A stretch of DNA of 64,000 nucleotides from Erythrobacteraceae bacterium (GCA_002706445.1 PALE01000058.1:1-64000), one strand, 5' to 3'; numbered from the stretch's first letter, positions 17,396 through 28,333 are shown. Notes: generated by a model from the letters alone, not told the origin. Translations and numbers: made by a program.

Positions 17396-17439
17396 GCGCG
17401 CTCCTTTCCAGATTGCAAGTCGGGGTAGTCCCCGCGCAG

Positions 17440-18219
17440 CTATTCCGCGGCGACCTCTCCGGTCGCAACAGTTTCGCTCGAGCGACAGGTCAGCGTGCCC
17501 GAACCGGCATTGTCGAGCGTGCATTCCGCCGTGCCGGTGACGGTGATGTCGCCCGAACCGGCGATCCTGGCTTTGACCTTGCCGTTGGACGCGAGGTCCA
17601 CATCGCCCGAACCGGCAATGCCGATATCGACTTCATCTGCCGTCAGTCCGCCGAACTTAACGTCGCCATTACCGGCAATGTCGACCGACAGCGCCTTGGC
17701 GGTCCCTGCAGCGGTGACATCGCCCGAACCGGCGATGCTCACATCGACCTTTTCAGCGGCGAGCGAGGCTACAGTGATATCGCCCGATCCGGCGACCTTG
17801 ATGGTGGCATCGTTTGCCATTGTGTCGGCCTTGATCGTGCCGCTGCCTGCAATGGCGAGACGCGAGGCAGCCGGCATGGTGATGCGCACCACCGCTTTGC
17901 CATTGCCGTCATAAGCTTCCTTGTCGCGCCCGATCGCCAGGCTATCTCCGTCGCGGTCGAACCGCAGCGCTGCGCCTGCATCGGCATCGCCTTCGAGCGT
18001 GATCGCAAAGGTCGCGCCTTCGGTGATCTCGATCGTATCGGGACCGGAAAGCGAGACCTTGGTGGGCGCGTCGCCTGTCATGTCCAATTCGGCGAGCGGT
18101 TCACCGTCGACCTTGTCCCAATTGCCGACGAAGCCGCAGCCGGACAGCGCCGCACCCATAGCGAGCGCGGCAAGCGGGGCTGCCTTGCGTGCAAAGCCTT
18201 TTGCCAATGTGTTGATCAT
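17440..18219 (-). CDS. head-GIN domain (DUF2807) lipoprotein
   Basis: 259 residues with a signal peptide ending in ALSGCG, so probably a lipoprotein. From about 120 on, a repeated strand unit with the core IAGSGD(V/I) recurs about six times, giving the right-handed beta helix typical of DUF2807. The role is unknown; such proteins are often linked to envelope or stress signalling. ATG 18219 is the start just before the signal peptide. Confidence 0.85.
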   Translation of the reverse strand: MINTLAKGFARKAAPLAALAMGAALSGCGFVGNWDKVDGEPLAELDMTGDAPTKVSLSGPDTIEITEGATFAITLEGDADAGAALRFDRDGDSLAIGRDKEAYDGNGKAVVRITMPAASRLAIAGSGTIKADTMANDATIKVAGSGDITVASLAAEKVDVSIAGSGDVTAAGTAKALSVDIAGNGDVKFGGLTADEVDIGIAGSGDVDLASNGKVKARIAGSGDITVTGTAECTLDNAGSGTLTCRSSETVATGEVAAE

Positions 18220-18313
18220 CCAATTCCTCCACCATTGCTCAAATGTGTATTGCCGACATAATACACCAATCCGGCACATGCAAGCCTGGTGGCAGGAGTG
18301 GTTGGCAAAAGAA

Positions 18314-18339
18314 AAGGGCCGCCCCGTGGGGCAGCCCTT
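18314..18339 (-). terminator. Rho-independent terminator of carD
   Basis: Strong hairpin (AAGGGCTGCCCC / GGGGCGGCCCTT on the minus strand, loop about AC), followed by TTCTTTT. It is 27 bp after the carD stop. Confidence 0.85.
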
Positions 18340-18365
18340 GGTCTTTTCCGGCTTCGGGGAGCAAT

Positions 18366-18899
18366 TTAGCTCTCTTCGGCGTTCTCGTAATATTGCGGAG
18401 CGTGCTCGCGCAGCACTTCGAGGATCTTTTCGAGCGCGGTCGGCTCGTCGGTTTCTTCCATCGCAGCGAGTTCGCGTGCGAGGCGGCTCGATGCCGCTTC
18501 GAAAATCTGGCGTTCCGAATAGCTCTGTTCGGGCTGGTCTTCGGGACGGAACAGGTCGCGGGTCACTTCGGCGATCAGCACGATCTCACCCGAGTTGATC
18601 TTCGCTTCATATTCCTGCGCACGGCGCGACCACATGGTGCGCTTGACCTTGGGCTTGCCCTTGAGCGTGTCCATCGCTTCTTTCAGGGTCTTGTCCGAGG
18701 ACAGCTTGCGCATGCCGATCGATTCAACCTTGTTCACCGGAACTCGCAGCGTCATGCGTTCTTTTTCGAAGCGCAGGACATAGAGTTCGAGCTGCATGCC
18801 GGCGATTTCTTCGCTCTGCAGTTCGATCACACGGCCAACGCCGTGCTTGGGGTAAACAACATAGTCGCCGACGGTGAAGGCGGGCGCATTGGTTGCCAT
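18366..18899 (-). CDS. carD: CarD/CdnL family RNA-polymerase-binding regulator
   Basis: 177-residue transcription regulator that binds the RNA polymerase beta subunit and stabilises open complexes at housekeeping promoters. The N-terminal Tudor-like RID domain (FTVGDYVVYPKHGVGRVIEL, about 8-27) is followed by a helical DNA-binding domain ending in HAPQYYENAEES. CdnL is needed for normal growth and cell-cycle progression in Caulobacter. It lies downstream of fdxA on the same strand and has its own terminator. Confidence 0.95.
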   Translation of the reverse strand: MATNAPAFTVGDYVVYPKHGVGRVIELQSEEIAGMQLELYVLRFEKERMTLRVPVNKVESIGMRKLSSDKTLKEAMDTLKGKPKVKRTMWSRRAQEYEAKINSGEIVLIAEVTRDLFRPEDQPEQSYSERQIFEAASSRLARELAAMEETDEPTALEKILEVLREHAPQYYENAEES

Positions 18900-19254
18900 G
18901 CGTATTCCTTTCTTGCGGCCTTCACCCTAAAGTCCCGAAAGACGGACGATTTTCCTTGCCGGTCCTGCCTTATGATGAAAGGCGGGAGCCGTATTGGCAT
19001 CGTCTCGAAATGTCGTTGCTGGGTTGCGGCCTTCCTGATTCTTGTCGCTTGCGCGAACGGAGAGAGGGCTCCGAAGCAGCGCAGTTGCAGTATTATATAA
19101 CACATTCGCAACAAAATTGCGAGTCGCTTTGAGACTCGCGGTTTCGGGCGTGATATCGTGTCGCGCCTACCCGCACCGATCCTGCCGCATTCTACAGGCG
19201 GTACTCGGGGGAATTACCAGTCACGCCGCCTGCGCCACGGCGCGGTGACCCGCT
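18900..19254. other. 355-bp spacer between fdxA and carD
   Basis: This should carry the carD promoter on the minus strand. The only possible gene seen is the short plus-strand lipoprotein-like frame at 18972-19100. AT-rich sequence at 19085-19110 (TATTATATAA) stands out against the high-GC background and could be promoter material. No repeat or RNA gene was recognised. Confidence 0.4.
18972..19100 (+). CDS. possible small lipoprotein (42 codons)
   Basis: A 42-codon frame starting MMKGG with a hydrophobic stretch WVAAFLILVAC that resembles a lipoprotein signal peptide with Cys at +1, followed by a short polar tail. Length and layout recall entericidin-like small lipoproteins, but there is no family match and no clear ribosome-binding site. 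It lies antisense to the probable carD promoter region. Confidence 0.25.
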   Translation: MMKGGSRIGIVSKCRCWVAAFLILVACANGERAPKQRSCSII

Positions 19255-19593
19255 TTAGTCGCCTTCGCCGGGTTCCGGGCTGAAGTACTTTTCGAACTTG
19301 CCCTGCTCGCCCTTGTGCTCGTCGGCATCGGCGGGCGGGTCCTTCTGGCTCGTGATCACGGGCCATTCGGCGGAGAACTTGGTGTTGAGCTCAAGCCACT
19401 TTTCGAGCCCGTCCTCGGTATCGGGCAGAATCGCCTCGGCCGGACATTCGGGCTCGCAAACACCGCAATCGATGCACTCTGCCGGGTTGATGACCAGCAT
19501 GTTCTCGCCTTCATAGAAGCAATCGACCGGGCACACTTCCACACAGTCGGTGTATTTGCATTTGATGCAGTCTTCGGTGACGACGTAAGTCAT
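19255..19593 (-). CDS. fdxA: 7Fe ferredoxin FdxA
   Basis: 112-residue ferredoxin with [3Fe-4S] and [4Fe-4S] sites. [18 protein letters not shown] at 9-26 and [12 protein letters not shown] near 40-51 give the cluster ligands, and the long C-terminal tail is typical of Azotobacter FdI-type proteins. It acts as an electron carrier; the partner is not identified. It sits between the S4 protein and carD on the same strand. Confidence 0.96.
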   Translation of the reverse strand: MTYVVTEDCIKCKYTDCVEVCPVDCFYEGENMLVINPAECIDCGVCEPECPAEAILPDTEDGLEKWLELNTKFSAEWPVITSQKDPPADADEHKGEQGKFEKYFSPEPGEGD

Positions 19594-19688
19594 GGAGAGA
19601 GGATTCCGCTAAATCAGGCAGGTTTGAGCGCGCCTGCTATGGCGATTTGGCCCCTTGGGTCAAGGCTGGTGTCGCAATTCGCGCGGCT

Positions 19689-19955
19689 TCAGGCGATCCG
19701 GCTCCACGCGCGCGAGGCTTCGGCAGGGGACAGTCGGCGGCTCGGGAGCCGTTCGACCCGTGCCACGCAAACCTCGTCGCGCAGCGCCAGAGTAATCACA
19801 TCGCCCACCGCAACCTCGCGGCTGGTCTTGGTCACGCGTTCGGAATTGAGCCGCATGCGCCCGCTTTCGATCATCGTGCGAGCGATCGAGCGCGTGCGGG
19901 CAAAGCGCAGGAAAACCAGCAGCCGGTCGAGCCGCATGGTCTCCTGCGAGCTCAT
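19689..19955 (-). CDS. S4-domain RNA-binding protein (Hsp15-like)
   Basis: 88 residues, almost entirely an S4 RNA-binding domain (MRLDRLLVFLRFARTRSIAR, then SGRMRLNSERVTKTSREVAVGD). This resembles HslR/Hsp15, which binds stalled 50S subunits. ATG 19955 overlaps the helicase stop by four bases, so the two are translationally coupled and probably work on the same RNA pathway. An internal ATG six codons in is the alternative start. Confidence 0.9.
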   Translation of the reverse strand: MSSQETMRLDRLLVFLRFARTRSIARTMIESGRMRLNSERVTKTSREVAVGDVITLALRDEVCVARVERLPSRRLSPAEASRAWSRIA

Positions 19956-22696
19956 CCCCGCAGCAGGTCCTTCAATCCGTCGAACGCACCAGTGGAGCGC
20001 GCCGGACCGAAATCGGGCTTGCGCGCAGGTTTGCCGCGCTGGCCACCCTTGCGTCCATGATTCTTGCCGGCATCATTCTTGGAGCCGCGATCGGGCTTGC
20101 CGCCCTTCTTGCCATCGCCTTTCGCGCGCCGCTTATCCTGTTCGCCGTCCTGCTTGCGGCCCCCGTTGCGACCCCCATTGCGGCCTTTGTTCTGCTGGCC
20201 GCCGCGGCGCTGTTCGCGCTTCTGGTCGTCACTGCGACGGGGGCGCCAGCTCCAGCTGTCGGGCGCTTCGGGGCCAAAAGCGCCTTCGGGGAGGGCCTTG
20301 GCCTGCTGCACGCGGAAACCCGCGCTGCCCAGCAGGCGGCGCGCATTGTCTTCCTCAAGACCGATCGAGATCGGCAGCGCGAGATCGAGCCGGAAGCGCA
20401 CATTGCGCTCCTTCTTGTCGGTGGTCGCCTTGGCCCGAGCGTCAAAAGCGGCACGCAAGATCTTTTCGGCCAGGTCCACGCGAATCAGCTGGCTTCCGGC
20501 GAGACGGTATCCGGCAGGAATTTCCTTCTCGCCGGGCAGAACCGACAGCATCGCGGGCTGCAAGGGGCGCGTGTCGAGGCCGAGCGCATGCAGCAATTGT
20601 CGCGGTGCGGGCTTGAGCAGGTCGCGTGCGAAAATATCGAGCGCCCCGAAGGTCACGCCGAGTTTACGCAGGAAGGGCCGCATTTCCTTGGGCAGATGTT
20701 CGAGCCCCGCATGCTCGCGCCCGATCACGCCGCGCGCATCGATCAGCGTGATCAGCAGTGCGCGCGCCTGGCTGCCCGCTTCGGGATCGTTCGCGGCTTC
20801 GGCAAGCTTGCGCAGGGGTGCGAGCGGTTCAAGTTGCGCGGTGAGCCATTCGAGCAGGCCTGCTTCGAGTTTGCCCTTGGCCACTTCGGGCAGCGCCGAA
20901 ATTTCGCGCGCGAATTCAAGCCGCGGTGCGCCGAAATCGGCGGGCATGACGATTGTCGCCAGTTCGTGGCCCTGCCAATGGATCGCGCCTTCCTGAATCG
21001 AAAGGTCGTCCATCCCGGCGGCGAGCAATTGCTCCGCGCGCTGGGCGAGGATGCCGGGCAGCGCCTTCTCGCCTGCCGAAAGCAGCATCTTGCGATCAGC
21101 CAACCCCGCATTGGGATCGACGCTGAAGCGAAACCCTTCGAGTTTGCCGATGGTTTCCCCCTCGACGCTCAAGCGGCCATCGGCCTCGAGCGTTACCGGC
21201 AGGGCCTCCCCATCTTGTCCCAGCGATTTCATCAGTATTGCTGTCCTTCGGTTTACGAACCGTTCTGTGAGGCGCGCGTGGAGCGCGTCCGAGAGTTTTG
21301 CTTCGACCGCGCGCGCTCTAGCGGCCATTTCATCGCGTGCAAGCACCCAGTCGGGTCGCTGGCAGATATAGGCCCATGAACGGATCGCGGCGATCCGCCC
21401 CTGAAGCGTGTCGATATCGCCCTGCACACGGTCCAATTCGGCGATGCGGGCGGCAACGAAGTCTGCCCCGATATAGCCTTGGCCCAAGTCCTGCCACAGC
21501 CGTGCGACGAACCGCGCATGCGGATCGACCCCCAGCTGACGGAAATCGGGGAGCGAGCAGGCCTCCCAGAACCGCCGAACGCTGCCGTGGCCCTTGACCG
21601 TATCGGCAATCGGCTCGCTCGCCAGACGCCGGAGCACAGCGAGGTCGATGGCCTCCGGCGCAGGCCGCAACACCGGGTCCTGCGGCTTCGATTCCAGATC
21701 GCCGATCAGCACTTTGAGCGTGTCGAAGCGCGGTTCGGCATTGCGCCAGAAAAGATGCGTCAGCGGAGCGAACTTGTGTTCCTCGATCGCGTAAATCTCT
21801 TCATCGGTGAATTCGAGCGGCGCGCCGTCGCGGGTTCCGCCGCCTGTCAGCGTACCGAAACTGCCGTCGCGCTGGTGACGGCCTGCGCGGCCCGCAATCT
21901 GCGCCATTTCGGCAGGGGTCAGCCGCCTTTTGCGCTGTCCGTCGAACTTGCTGAGCGCGGCAAAGGCGACGTGATTGAGGTCGAGGTTCAATCCCATGCC
22001 GATCGCATCGGTCGCAACGATATAATCGACCTCGCCGTTCTGGAACAATTCGACCTGCTTGTTGCGCGTTTCGGGCGAGAGCGCCCCCATCACCACCGCA
22101 GCCCCGCCGCGAAAGCGCCGCAGCGCCTCGGCCATGGCGTAAACCTGCTCGGTCGAGAAGGCGACGATGGCGCTGCGTGGCGGCAGGCGCGACAGCTTGG
22201 CGGTTCCTGCATGTCTCAGCGTCGAAAAGCGCGGACGCTCGATCATCTCGGCTCGCGGGATCAACTGCCGCACCAGCGGCTCAAGCGTGGCCGAACCGAG
22301 GATCATCGTCTCCTCGCGCCCGCGCGCGTTGAGCAGCCGGTCGGTGAAAATATGGCCGCGTTCGGGGTCCGCGCCGATTTGCGCCTCGTCGATGGCAACA
22401 AAGGCATGGCCGCCTCCCAGCCGGTCCATCGCCTCGGCCGTGCAGCAGAAATAGCGCGCCTGTGGCGGCTCGATCCGTTCCTCGCCGGTGATCAACGCGA
22501 CCTGGTTGTCCCCTTTGATCGCCCGCACACGGTCATAAACTTCGCGTGCGAGCAGGCGCAGCGGGAAACCCATCATGCCCGAGGAATGGGCGCACATCCG
22601 CTCGATCGCGAGATGCGTTTTGCCGGTGTTCGTCGGCCCGAGCACCGCGCGCACGTTGCCGTGATCCTGCGCATGGGGAGGGATTGTGCGATTCAC
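19952..22696 (-). CDS. SUV3-like ATP-dependent RNA helicase with basic C-terminal tail
   Basis: About 914 residues. Motifs: Walker A GPTNTGKTH near 20, DEAQ, GSATLEP, VATDAIGMGLNL and QIAGRAGRHQRDG. This is the Suv3/Ski2-type helicase group linked to RNA decay. The last 90 or so residues are a Lys/Arg/Gly-rich tail likely to bind RNA. The start is uncertain: GTG 22696 is used here, while TTG 22753 would add 19 residues. It is coupled to the S4 gene by an ATGA overlap and divergent from the M23 gene. Confidence 0.9.
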   Translation of the reverse strand: MNRTIPPHAQDHGNVRAVLGPTNTGKTHLAIERMCAHSSGMMGFPLRLLAREVYDRVRAIKGDNQVALITGEERIEPPQARYFCCTAEAMDRLGGGHAFVAIDEAQIGADPERGHIFTDRLLNARGREETMILGSATLEPLVRQLIPRAEMIERPRFSTLRHAGTAKLSRLPPRSAIVAFSTEQVYAMAEALRRFRGGAAVVMGALSPETRNKQVELFQNGEVDYIVATDAIGMGLNLDLNHVAFAALSKFDGQRKRRLTPAEMAQIAGRAGRHQRDGSFGTLTGGGTRDGAPLEFTDEEIYAIEEHKFAPLTHLFWRNAEPRFDTLKVLIGDLESKPQDPVLRPAPEAIDLAVLRRLASEPIADTVKGHGSVRRFWEACSLPDFRQLGVDPHARFVARLWQDLGQGYIGADFVAARIAELDRVQGDIDTLQGRIAAIRSWAYICQRPDWVLARDEMAARARAVEAKLSDALHARLTERFVNRRTAILMKSLGQDGEALPVTLEADGRLSVEGETIGKLEGFRFSVDPNAGLADRKMLLSAGEKALPGILAQRAEQLLAAGMDDLSIQEGAIHWQGHELATIVMPADFGAPRLEFAREISALPEVAKGKLEAGLLEWLTAQLEPLAPLRKLAEAANDPEAGSQARALLITLIDARGVIGREHAGLEHLPKEMRPFLRKLGVTFGALDIFARDLLKPAPRQLLHALGLDTRPLQPAMLSVLPGEKEIPAGYRLAGSQLIRVDLAEKILRAAFDARAKATTDKKERNVRFRLDLALPISIGLEEDNARRLLGSAGFRVQQAKALPEGAFGPEAPDSWSWRPRRSDDQKREQRRGGQQNKGRNGGRNGGRKQDGEQDKRRAKGDGKKGGKPDRGSKNDAGKNHGRKGGQRGKPARKPDFGPARSTGAFDGLKDLLRG

Positions 22697-22884
22697 CTCA
22701 CCACTTGTGTCAGGCGCACGAAAGCTGGGCAATGCCAAGATCGAACTCGCCAACAGAACCGCTTGGCAAATACGCGGAACACCTTATCGCACGCCTGACT
22801 CGACTGGCCGCGAGTTAAGTGGACATTTACCTTGATTGGCCATGGAAAGCGGGCAGAAATGCGAGCGCTTTGCGCGCTTTTTGA

Positions 22885-24678
22885 ATGGGTATTGGGCAAT
22901 TGGATCACACGCGAGATCATTCTGGCGATCAGACCGGCGATCACGGCAGCGAACGTCCCGAAGACGCTTCGGGCGAGAACGCGCTGGTCCCCGTTTCGGG
23001 ACGCGCCTTGGATCGGGCCGCTGATCGGGCCGGGAATCGCGCTGGCCATCACGGGGTGGACGATCAGACCAAGCGCGAACTCGCGACCTATTTCCAGAAA
23101 TCGAAGGCGCTCGCACCGCCCACCGGCACGCAGAAAGTCAAACGCCGCGTCTTGGCGCGCGTTCGCAGTTGGGGTGAGCGCTATGACGAGTGGAAACTCG
23201 CGGCAGGCGAACGCCTTGGCAAATATGATCTTGCTCCCGACCTTGCTGAAAACATCGGCAGCCGCCGCTGGTTTCGCGGACTGGGCACAATGGTGGCACT
23301 GGGCGCGGTAGCGCTCGCTTTCTGGCCCAACATGACCCCGCTCGAAGCCCGCTCGGCTATGCCCGAGAGCGAGGAAATCCGCGACGAATTCCGCAGCCAG
23401 ATGATCATGCCGCTCGCGCTGGGTGCCGATAGCGGCCGCCGGATGGGACCGACGGCCGATGTTATCCCGCTCAAAAGCGCGCCCGAACGCCCGCAGATCG
23501 AACTGGTTGCCACGCTTGCGGCAGGTGACAGCTTTGCGAGCATGCTGCGGCGCGCAGGCGTTTCGGGGACCGACATCGGCGAAGTCAGCGGCTTGATCGG
23601 TAGCGCCATGCCGCTTTCCGAGATCGAACCGGGCACGCAGATCGATATCGTTCTTGGCCGCCGCACAGCGCCGTCTGCTCCGCGTCCGCTCGATGCGCTC
23701 AAGTTCCGCGCGCGATTCGATCTCGAACTGGAGATTGCGCGAAACGGTGCGGATATCGAAACGGGGCAAGGCGGCTCGCTTGCGCTGGCTCGCAATGTGA
23801 TCCGTGTTGACGATACGCCGCTGCGTGTACGCGGTCAGGTTGGCTCCAGCCTCTATCGTTCGATGCGTGCTGCCGGTGTTCCGGCGAGCGCGGTTCAGGA
23901 TTACCTGCGCACCGTCGACGATCACCTCGATATGGACCGCGAGGTTCGCTCTACCGACGAATTCGATGTCATCGTCGCCTATCGCCGCGCTGCCACCGGC
24001 GAGCGGCAGGCCGGGCAATTGCTCTATGCCGGAATCGAGCGCGGAGGCGAGCCCAAGACCCAGCTCATGCGCTGGGGCAAGGATGGACGTTTTTACGAGG
24101 CTTCGGGCGTGGGCGAACAGCGCCGCGGGCTGGTTGCACCAGTGCCGGGACCGATTTCCTCGCGCTATGGCATGCGCCGCCACCCGATCCTCGGCTATCG
24201 CCGGATGCATGCCGGCATGGACTTCCGCGCGCGCCACGGAACGCCGATTGTCGCTGTTACCGATGGCCGCGTGGTCAGCGCCGGACGCGCAGGCGGCTGC
24301 GGTATCGCGGTGAAGCTTGACCACGGCGGCGGATTGCAGACGCGCTATTGCCACATGAGCCGCATGGCGGTGAACCGCGGGCAGGACGTGCGGCGCGGGC
24401 AGGTGATCGGCTATGTCGGTTCGACCGGCCTTTCGACCGGCGCGCACCTTCACTACGAAATGTATCGCGGCGGCAATCACATTAATCCGGCAAGCGTTGA
24501 TTTCGTCACCCGCGCGGTGCTTTCGGGCACCGAACTGCTCGATTTCCGCCGCCAGCTGATCCAGCTGCGCGAAATCGAACCGGGCGCAGCGCTCGAAGAC
24601 CTCGAACCGCTCGCCACCGAAACGCAGGAACCCGAACGCGAGATCGAGAAGATCGATCTTGCGCGCAGGGTGAATTGA
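22885..24678 (+). CDS. membrane-anchored M23 metallopeptidase (LytM endopeptidase)
   Basis: 597-residue cell-wall hydrolase. A charged cytoplasmic N-terminus of about 125 residues is followed by one membrane segment (WFRGLGTMVALGAVALAFW, near 130-148), a periplasmic linker with a LysM/opacity-like region, and an M23 domain. The zinc ligands are visible: HAGMDF near 441 and HLHYE near 520. It should cleave peptidoglycan cross-links in the periplasm. This is one of three M23-fold genes in the window. Confidence 0.93.
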   Translation: MGIGQLDHTRDHSGDQTGDHGSERPEDASGENALVPVSGRALDRAADRAGNRAGHHGVDDQTKRELATYFQKSKALAPPTGTQKVKRRVLARVRSWGERYDEWKLAAGERLGKYDLAPDLAENIGSRRWFRGLGTMVALGAVALAFWPNMTPLEARSAMPESEEIRDEFRSQMIMPLALGADSGRRMGPTADVIPLKSAPERPQIELVATLAAGDSFASMLRRAGVSGTDIGEVSGLIGSAMPLSEIEPGTQIDIVLGRRTAPSAPRPLDALKFRARFDLELEIARNGADIETGQGGSLALARNVIRVDDTPLRVRGQVGSSLYRSMRAAGVPASAVQDYLRTVDDHLDMDREVRSTDEFDVIVAYRRAATGERQAGQLLYAGIERGGEPKTQLMRWGKDGRFYEASGVGEQRRGLVAPVPGPISSRYGMRRHPILGYRRMHAGMDFRARHGTPIVAVTDGRVVSAGRAGGCGIAVKLDHGGGLQTRYCHMSRMAVNRGQDVRRGQVIGYVGSTGLSTGAHLHYEMYRGGNHINPASVDFVTRAVLSGTELLDFRRQLIQLREIEPGAALEDLEPLATETQEPEREIEKIDLARRVN

Positions 24679-24680
24679 GG

Positions 24681-24694
24681 CGGTGTCAACTGAC
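24681..24694. promoter_or_regulatory. inverted repeat upstream of hemB
   Basis: GTGTCA-AC-TGACAC, a perfect six-base inverted repeat 62 bp before the hemB start. Size and position fit an operator. No specific regulator can be named; the spacing does not fit the TGT-N12-ACA PpsR site. Confidence 0.35.
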
Positions 24695-24726
24695 ACAGCG
24701 CGAATCGAACCGCCGCTGATTGATAA

Positions 24727-26294
<1,568 letters not shown>

Positions 26295-26302
<8 letters not shown>

Positions 26303-26852
26303 GACCGTCCTTGAAACCGACCGGCTGCGCTTGCGGACCATCGGTGAGGGCGATGCAGATGAGCAGATGCGCGTCCTCAACACGCCAACTGTGATGGCGC
26401 GGCTGGGCGGGGTTAAGACGTTCGACGAAATCCGCGCCAAACACGCAAAGTCGATGGCGCTCTACGAGGCGCAGGGCTTCAGTTTCCTGTTCATCATCGA
26501 AAAAGAGACCGGCGAAATGGTCGGCCATTGCGGGATCAAGCAGGTCGACAATCCGCTCGCAAGCAATCTTGGCGATCACGAAGTCGGCTGGCTGGTGCGC
26601 GAGGATCGCTGGCGGCTCGGGATTGCCGAGGAGGCGATGCGCGCGGTGATCGACTGGGCCTTCGGACCAGTTGGCGCGCCGCATATCGTCGCGCTGACCA
26701 GCCATGCCAATGTTGGAAGCTGGAAACTGATGGAGAAACTCGGCATGGAGCGGCGCGAGGACCTCGATTTCGACGATCCGGCCTATCCCGAAGAGGACCG
26801 GCCCACGATCCAATATTCGCTGACGAAAGAACAATGGGAGAGCAGCAAATGA
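26295..26852 (+). CDS. GNAT N-acetyltransferase, RimJ/RimL type (copy 2)
   Basis: 185 residues from GTG 26295, overlapping the first copy. ETDRLRLRTI opens the domain, LVREDRWRLGIAEEAM is the acetyl-CoA loop, and KLGMERREDLDF repeats the C-terminal block of its neighbour. In the acetyl-CoA loop the first Gly of the RGxG signature is replaced (RLGIA), so cofactor binding may differ from copy 1. The stop overlaps the next start by four bases. Confidence 0.88.
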
Positions 26853-27433
26853 CGGCCCATCCCGGCGCCAATATCATTCCGATCCACGGCAAAACGCCCA
26901 AGATCCACGAAACCGCCTTCATCGCGCCCGGCGCGACGATCATCGGCGATGTCGAAATCGGAGCGGGCTCCTCGATCTGGTACAATTGCGTCGTGCGCGC
27001 GGACGTCTTCAAGATACGCATCGGTGAGCGCACCAATGTGCAGGACGGCTCGATCCTGCACTGCGATCCGCCGCGCCCGGGTGACGAGGAAGGCTCGCCG
27101 CTGATCATCGGTGACGACGTGCTGATCGGCCACATGGCAATGATCCACGGCTGCACTATTCACGACCGAGGCTTTGTCGGCCTGGGCGCGATTGCGATGA
27201 ACAAGGCGGTGATCGCGAGTGACTCCATGCTGGGTGCAGGCGCTATGCTGACCGAGCGCAAGGTGATGGGCGAGCGCGAGCTGTGGGCAGGGCGTCCGGC
27301 CAAGAAGTTCAAGGAATTGAACGAAGCGGCGATCATGGGGATGAAGATCGGCACCGCGCACTATGCCGAGAACGCCAAACACCACCTCGAAGCCGTGCAA
27401 AAGGCGTTTGAAACTGGCGCGTCCGGCAGCTGA
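26849..27433 (+). CDS. gamma-carbonic-anhydrase-like hexapeptide-repeat protein
   Basis: 194-residue left-handed beta-helix protein of the PaaY/YrdA/gamma-CA group. Hexapeptide turns run from about 35 to 150, and zinc-ligand histidines are visible in LHCDPP and LIGHMAMIHGCTIHD. Activity varies in this group (carbonic anhydrase or thioesterase-like), so the exact reaction is open. ATG 26849 overlaps the previous stop and has GGGAG upstream; ATG 26834 is an alternative. Confidence 0.9.
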   Translation: MTAHPGANIIPIHGKTPKIHETAFIAPGATIIGDVEIGAGSSIWYNCVVRADVFKIRIGERTNVQDGSILHCDPPRPGDEEGSPLIIGDDVLIGHMAMIHGCTIHDRGFVGLGAIAMNKAVIASDSMLGAGAMLTERKVMGERELWAGRPAKKFKELNEAAIMGMKIGTAHYAENAKHHLEAVQKAFETGASGS

Positions 27434-27695
27434 TCTTCCGCCTTCTGCGCAAATCGAGTCTCTGATCGACGCCGAAGGCAGGCTCGCAGTGCGCGTGACG
27501 CCGGGCGCGCGGACCGAAAGCCTCGGTGTGAGCGAAGGAACTTTGCAGGCCAAGGTGCGCGCCAAGCCGCAGGACGGTGCGGCCAATGCGGCCGTCATGC
27601 GGCTGGTTGCTAAGGCGCTGGGCGTCCCGCCTTCACGCGTGGAGCTGCTGCGCGGCGACAGCTCGCGCGAGAAGCTGTTGAAAATACTCGCTTAG
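27408..27695 (+). CDS. DUF167 (YggU family) protein
   Basis: About 95 residues with the family core GRLAVRVTPGARTES...VRAKPQDGAANAAVMRLVAKALGVP...RGDSSREKLLKI. It is a conserved small protein of unknown role. The start is uncertain: TTG 27408 gives the typical length and a 26-bp overlap with the upstream gene, while ATG 27363 would add 15 residues. Its end overlaps the opposing DUF1275 gene by four bases. Confidence 0.85.
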   Translation: MKLARPAADLPPSAQIESLIDAEGRLAVRVTPGARTESLGVSEGTLQAKVRAKPQDGAANAAVMRLVAKALGVPPSRVELLRGDSSREKLLKILA

Positions 27696-28333
27696 ACGCG
27701 GGTTTCGATGCGATAGGCCGCGAAGCACAGCAGCAGCGACCAGCCTGCTGCTGCCACCGCCGCCAAGAGCGGATCGTAAAGACACAGCGCGCCGCCTCCC
27801 AGTGCGCCCAATGCCAGCGCGAGCCACAGGAGGCCATAGCCGCGCGAACCCGCTACCGGTTGCCCGGAAAGCCTTGCCGCGATCCCCTGACCGAACCGCA
27901 CCAGGGCCCCCGTCATGTAAGTCACCCCGACGGTCACTTCGCCGTCGCGGCTGAAGACATTGTTGGCAATCCCCATCGCGAAGGCTGCGAGCCATAGGAA
28001 ACCGCTATCGAAACCTGCCAGCATTGACCCTGTCGCCAGGACGAGCAGCGTTGCGACGAGGCCCAGCAAGGTGCGTTTGCTTGCCCCTTCGGAGACCCGG
28101 CGGCGGGCCAGCGCCCCGCAGATGACGCCCGCCAGAAAACCCGCGATCAGACCCAAGGGAACCAGTGCGAGCGCAGGCTCAACCCCCAGTTCCACTCCGA
28201 GCCGCGTGGTGTTGCCCGACATGAAGGAGGTAAAATAACCACCAGCCACCACGAAACCCGTCGCATCGACGCATCCGGCGAGCAGCGCGAGGCCGAGCGC
28301 GAGTTTCTGGCGGGCGGGATCGTAGCGATGCAT
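27692..28333 (-). CDS. DUF1275 (YoaK) family membrane protein
   Basis: 213 residues with about six hydrophobic segments. Family signatures are LLAGCVDATGFVVAGGYFTSFMSGNTTRLG at the N-terminus and ANNVFSRDGEVTVGVTYMTGALVR in the middle. This is an inner-membrane protein of unknown transport or other role. It is convergent with DUF167. Confidence 0.9.
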   Translation of the reverse strand: MHRYDPARQKLALGLALLAGCVDATGFVVAGGYFTSFMSGNTTRLGVELGVEPALALVPLGLIAGFLAGVICGALARRRVSEGASKRTLLGLVATLLVLATGSMLAGFDSGFLWLAAFAMGIANNVFSRDGEVTVGVTYMTGALVRFGQGIAARLSGQPVAGSRGYGLLWLALALGALGGGALCLYDPLLAAVAAAGWSLLLCFAAYRIETRV

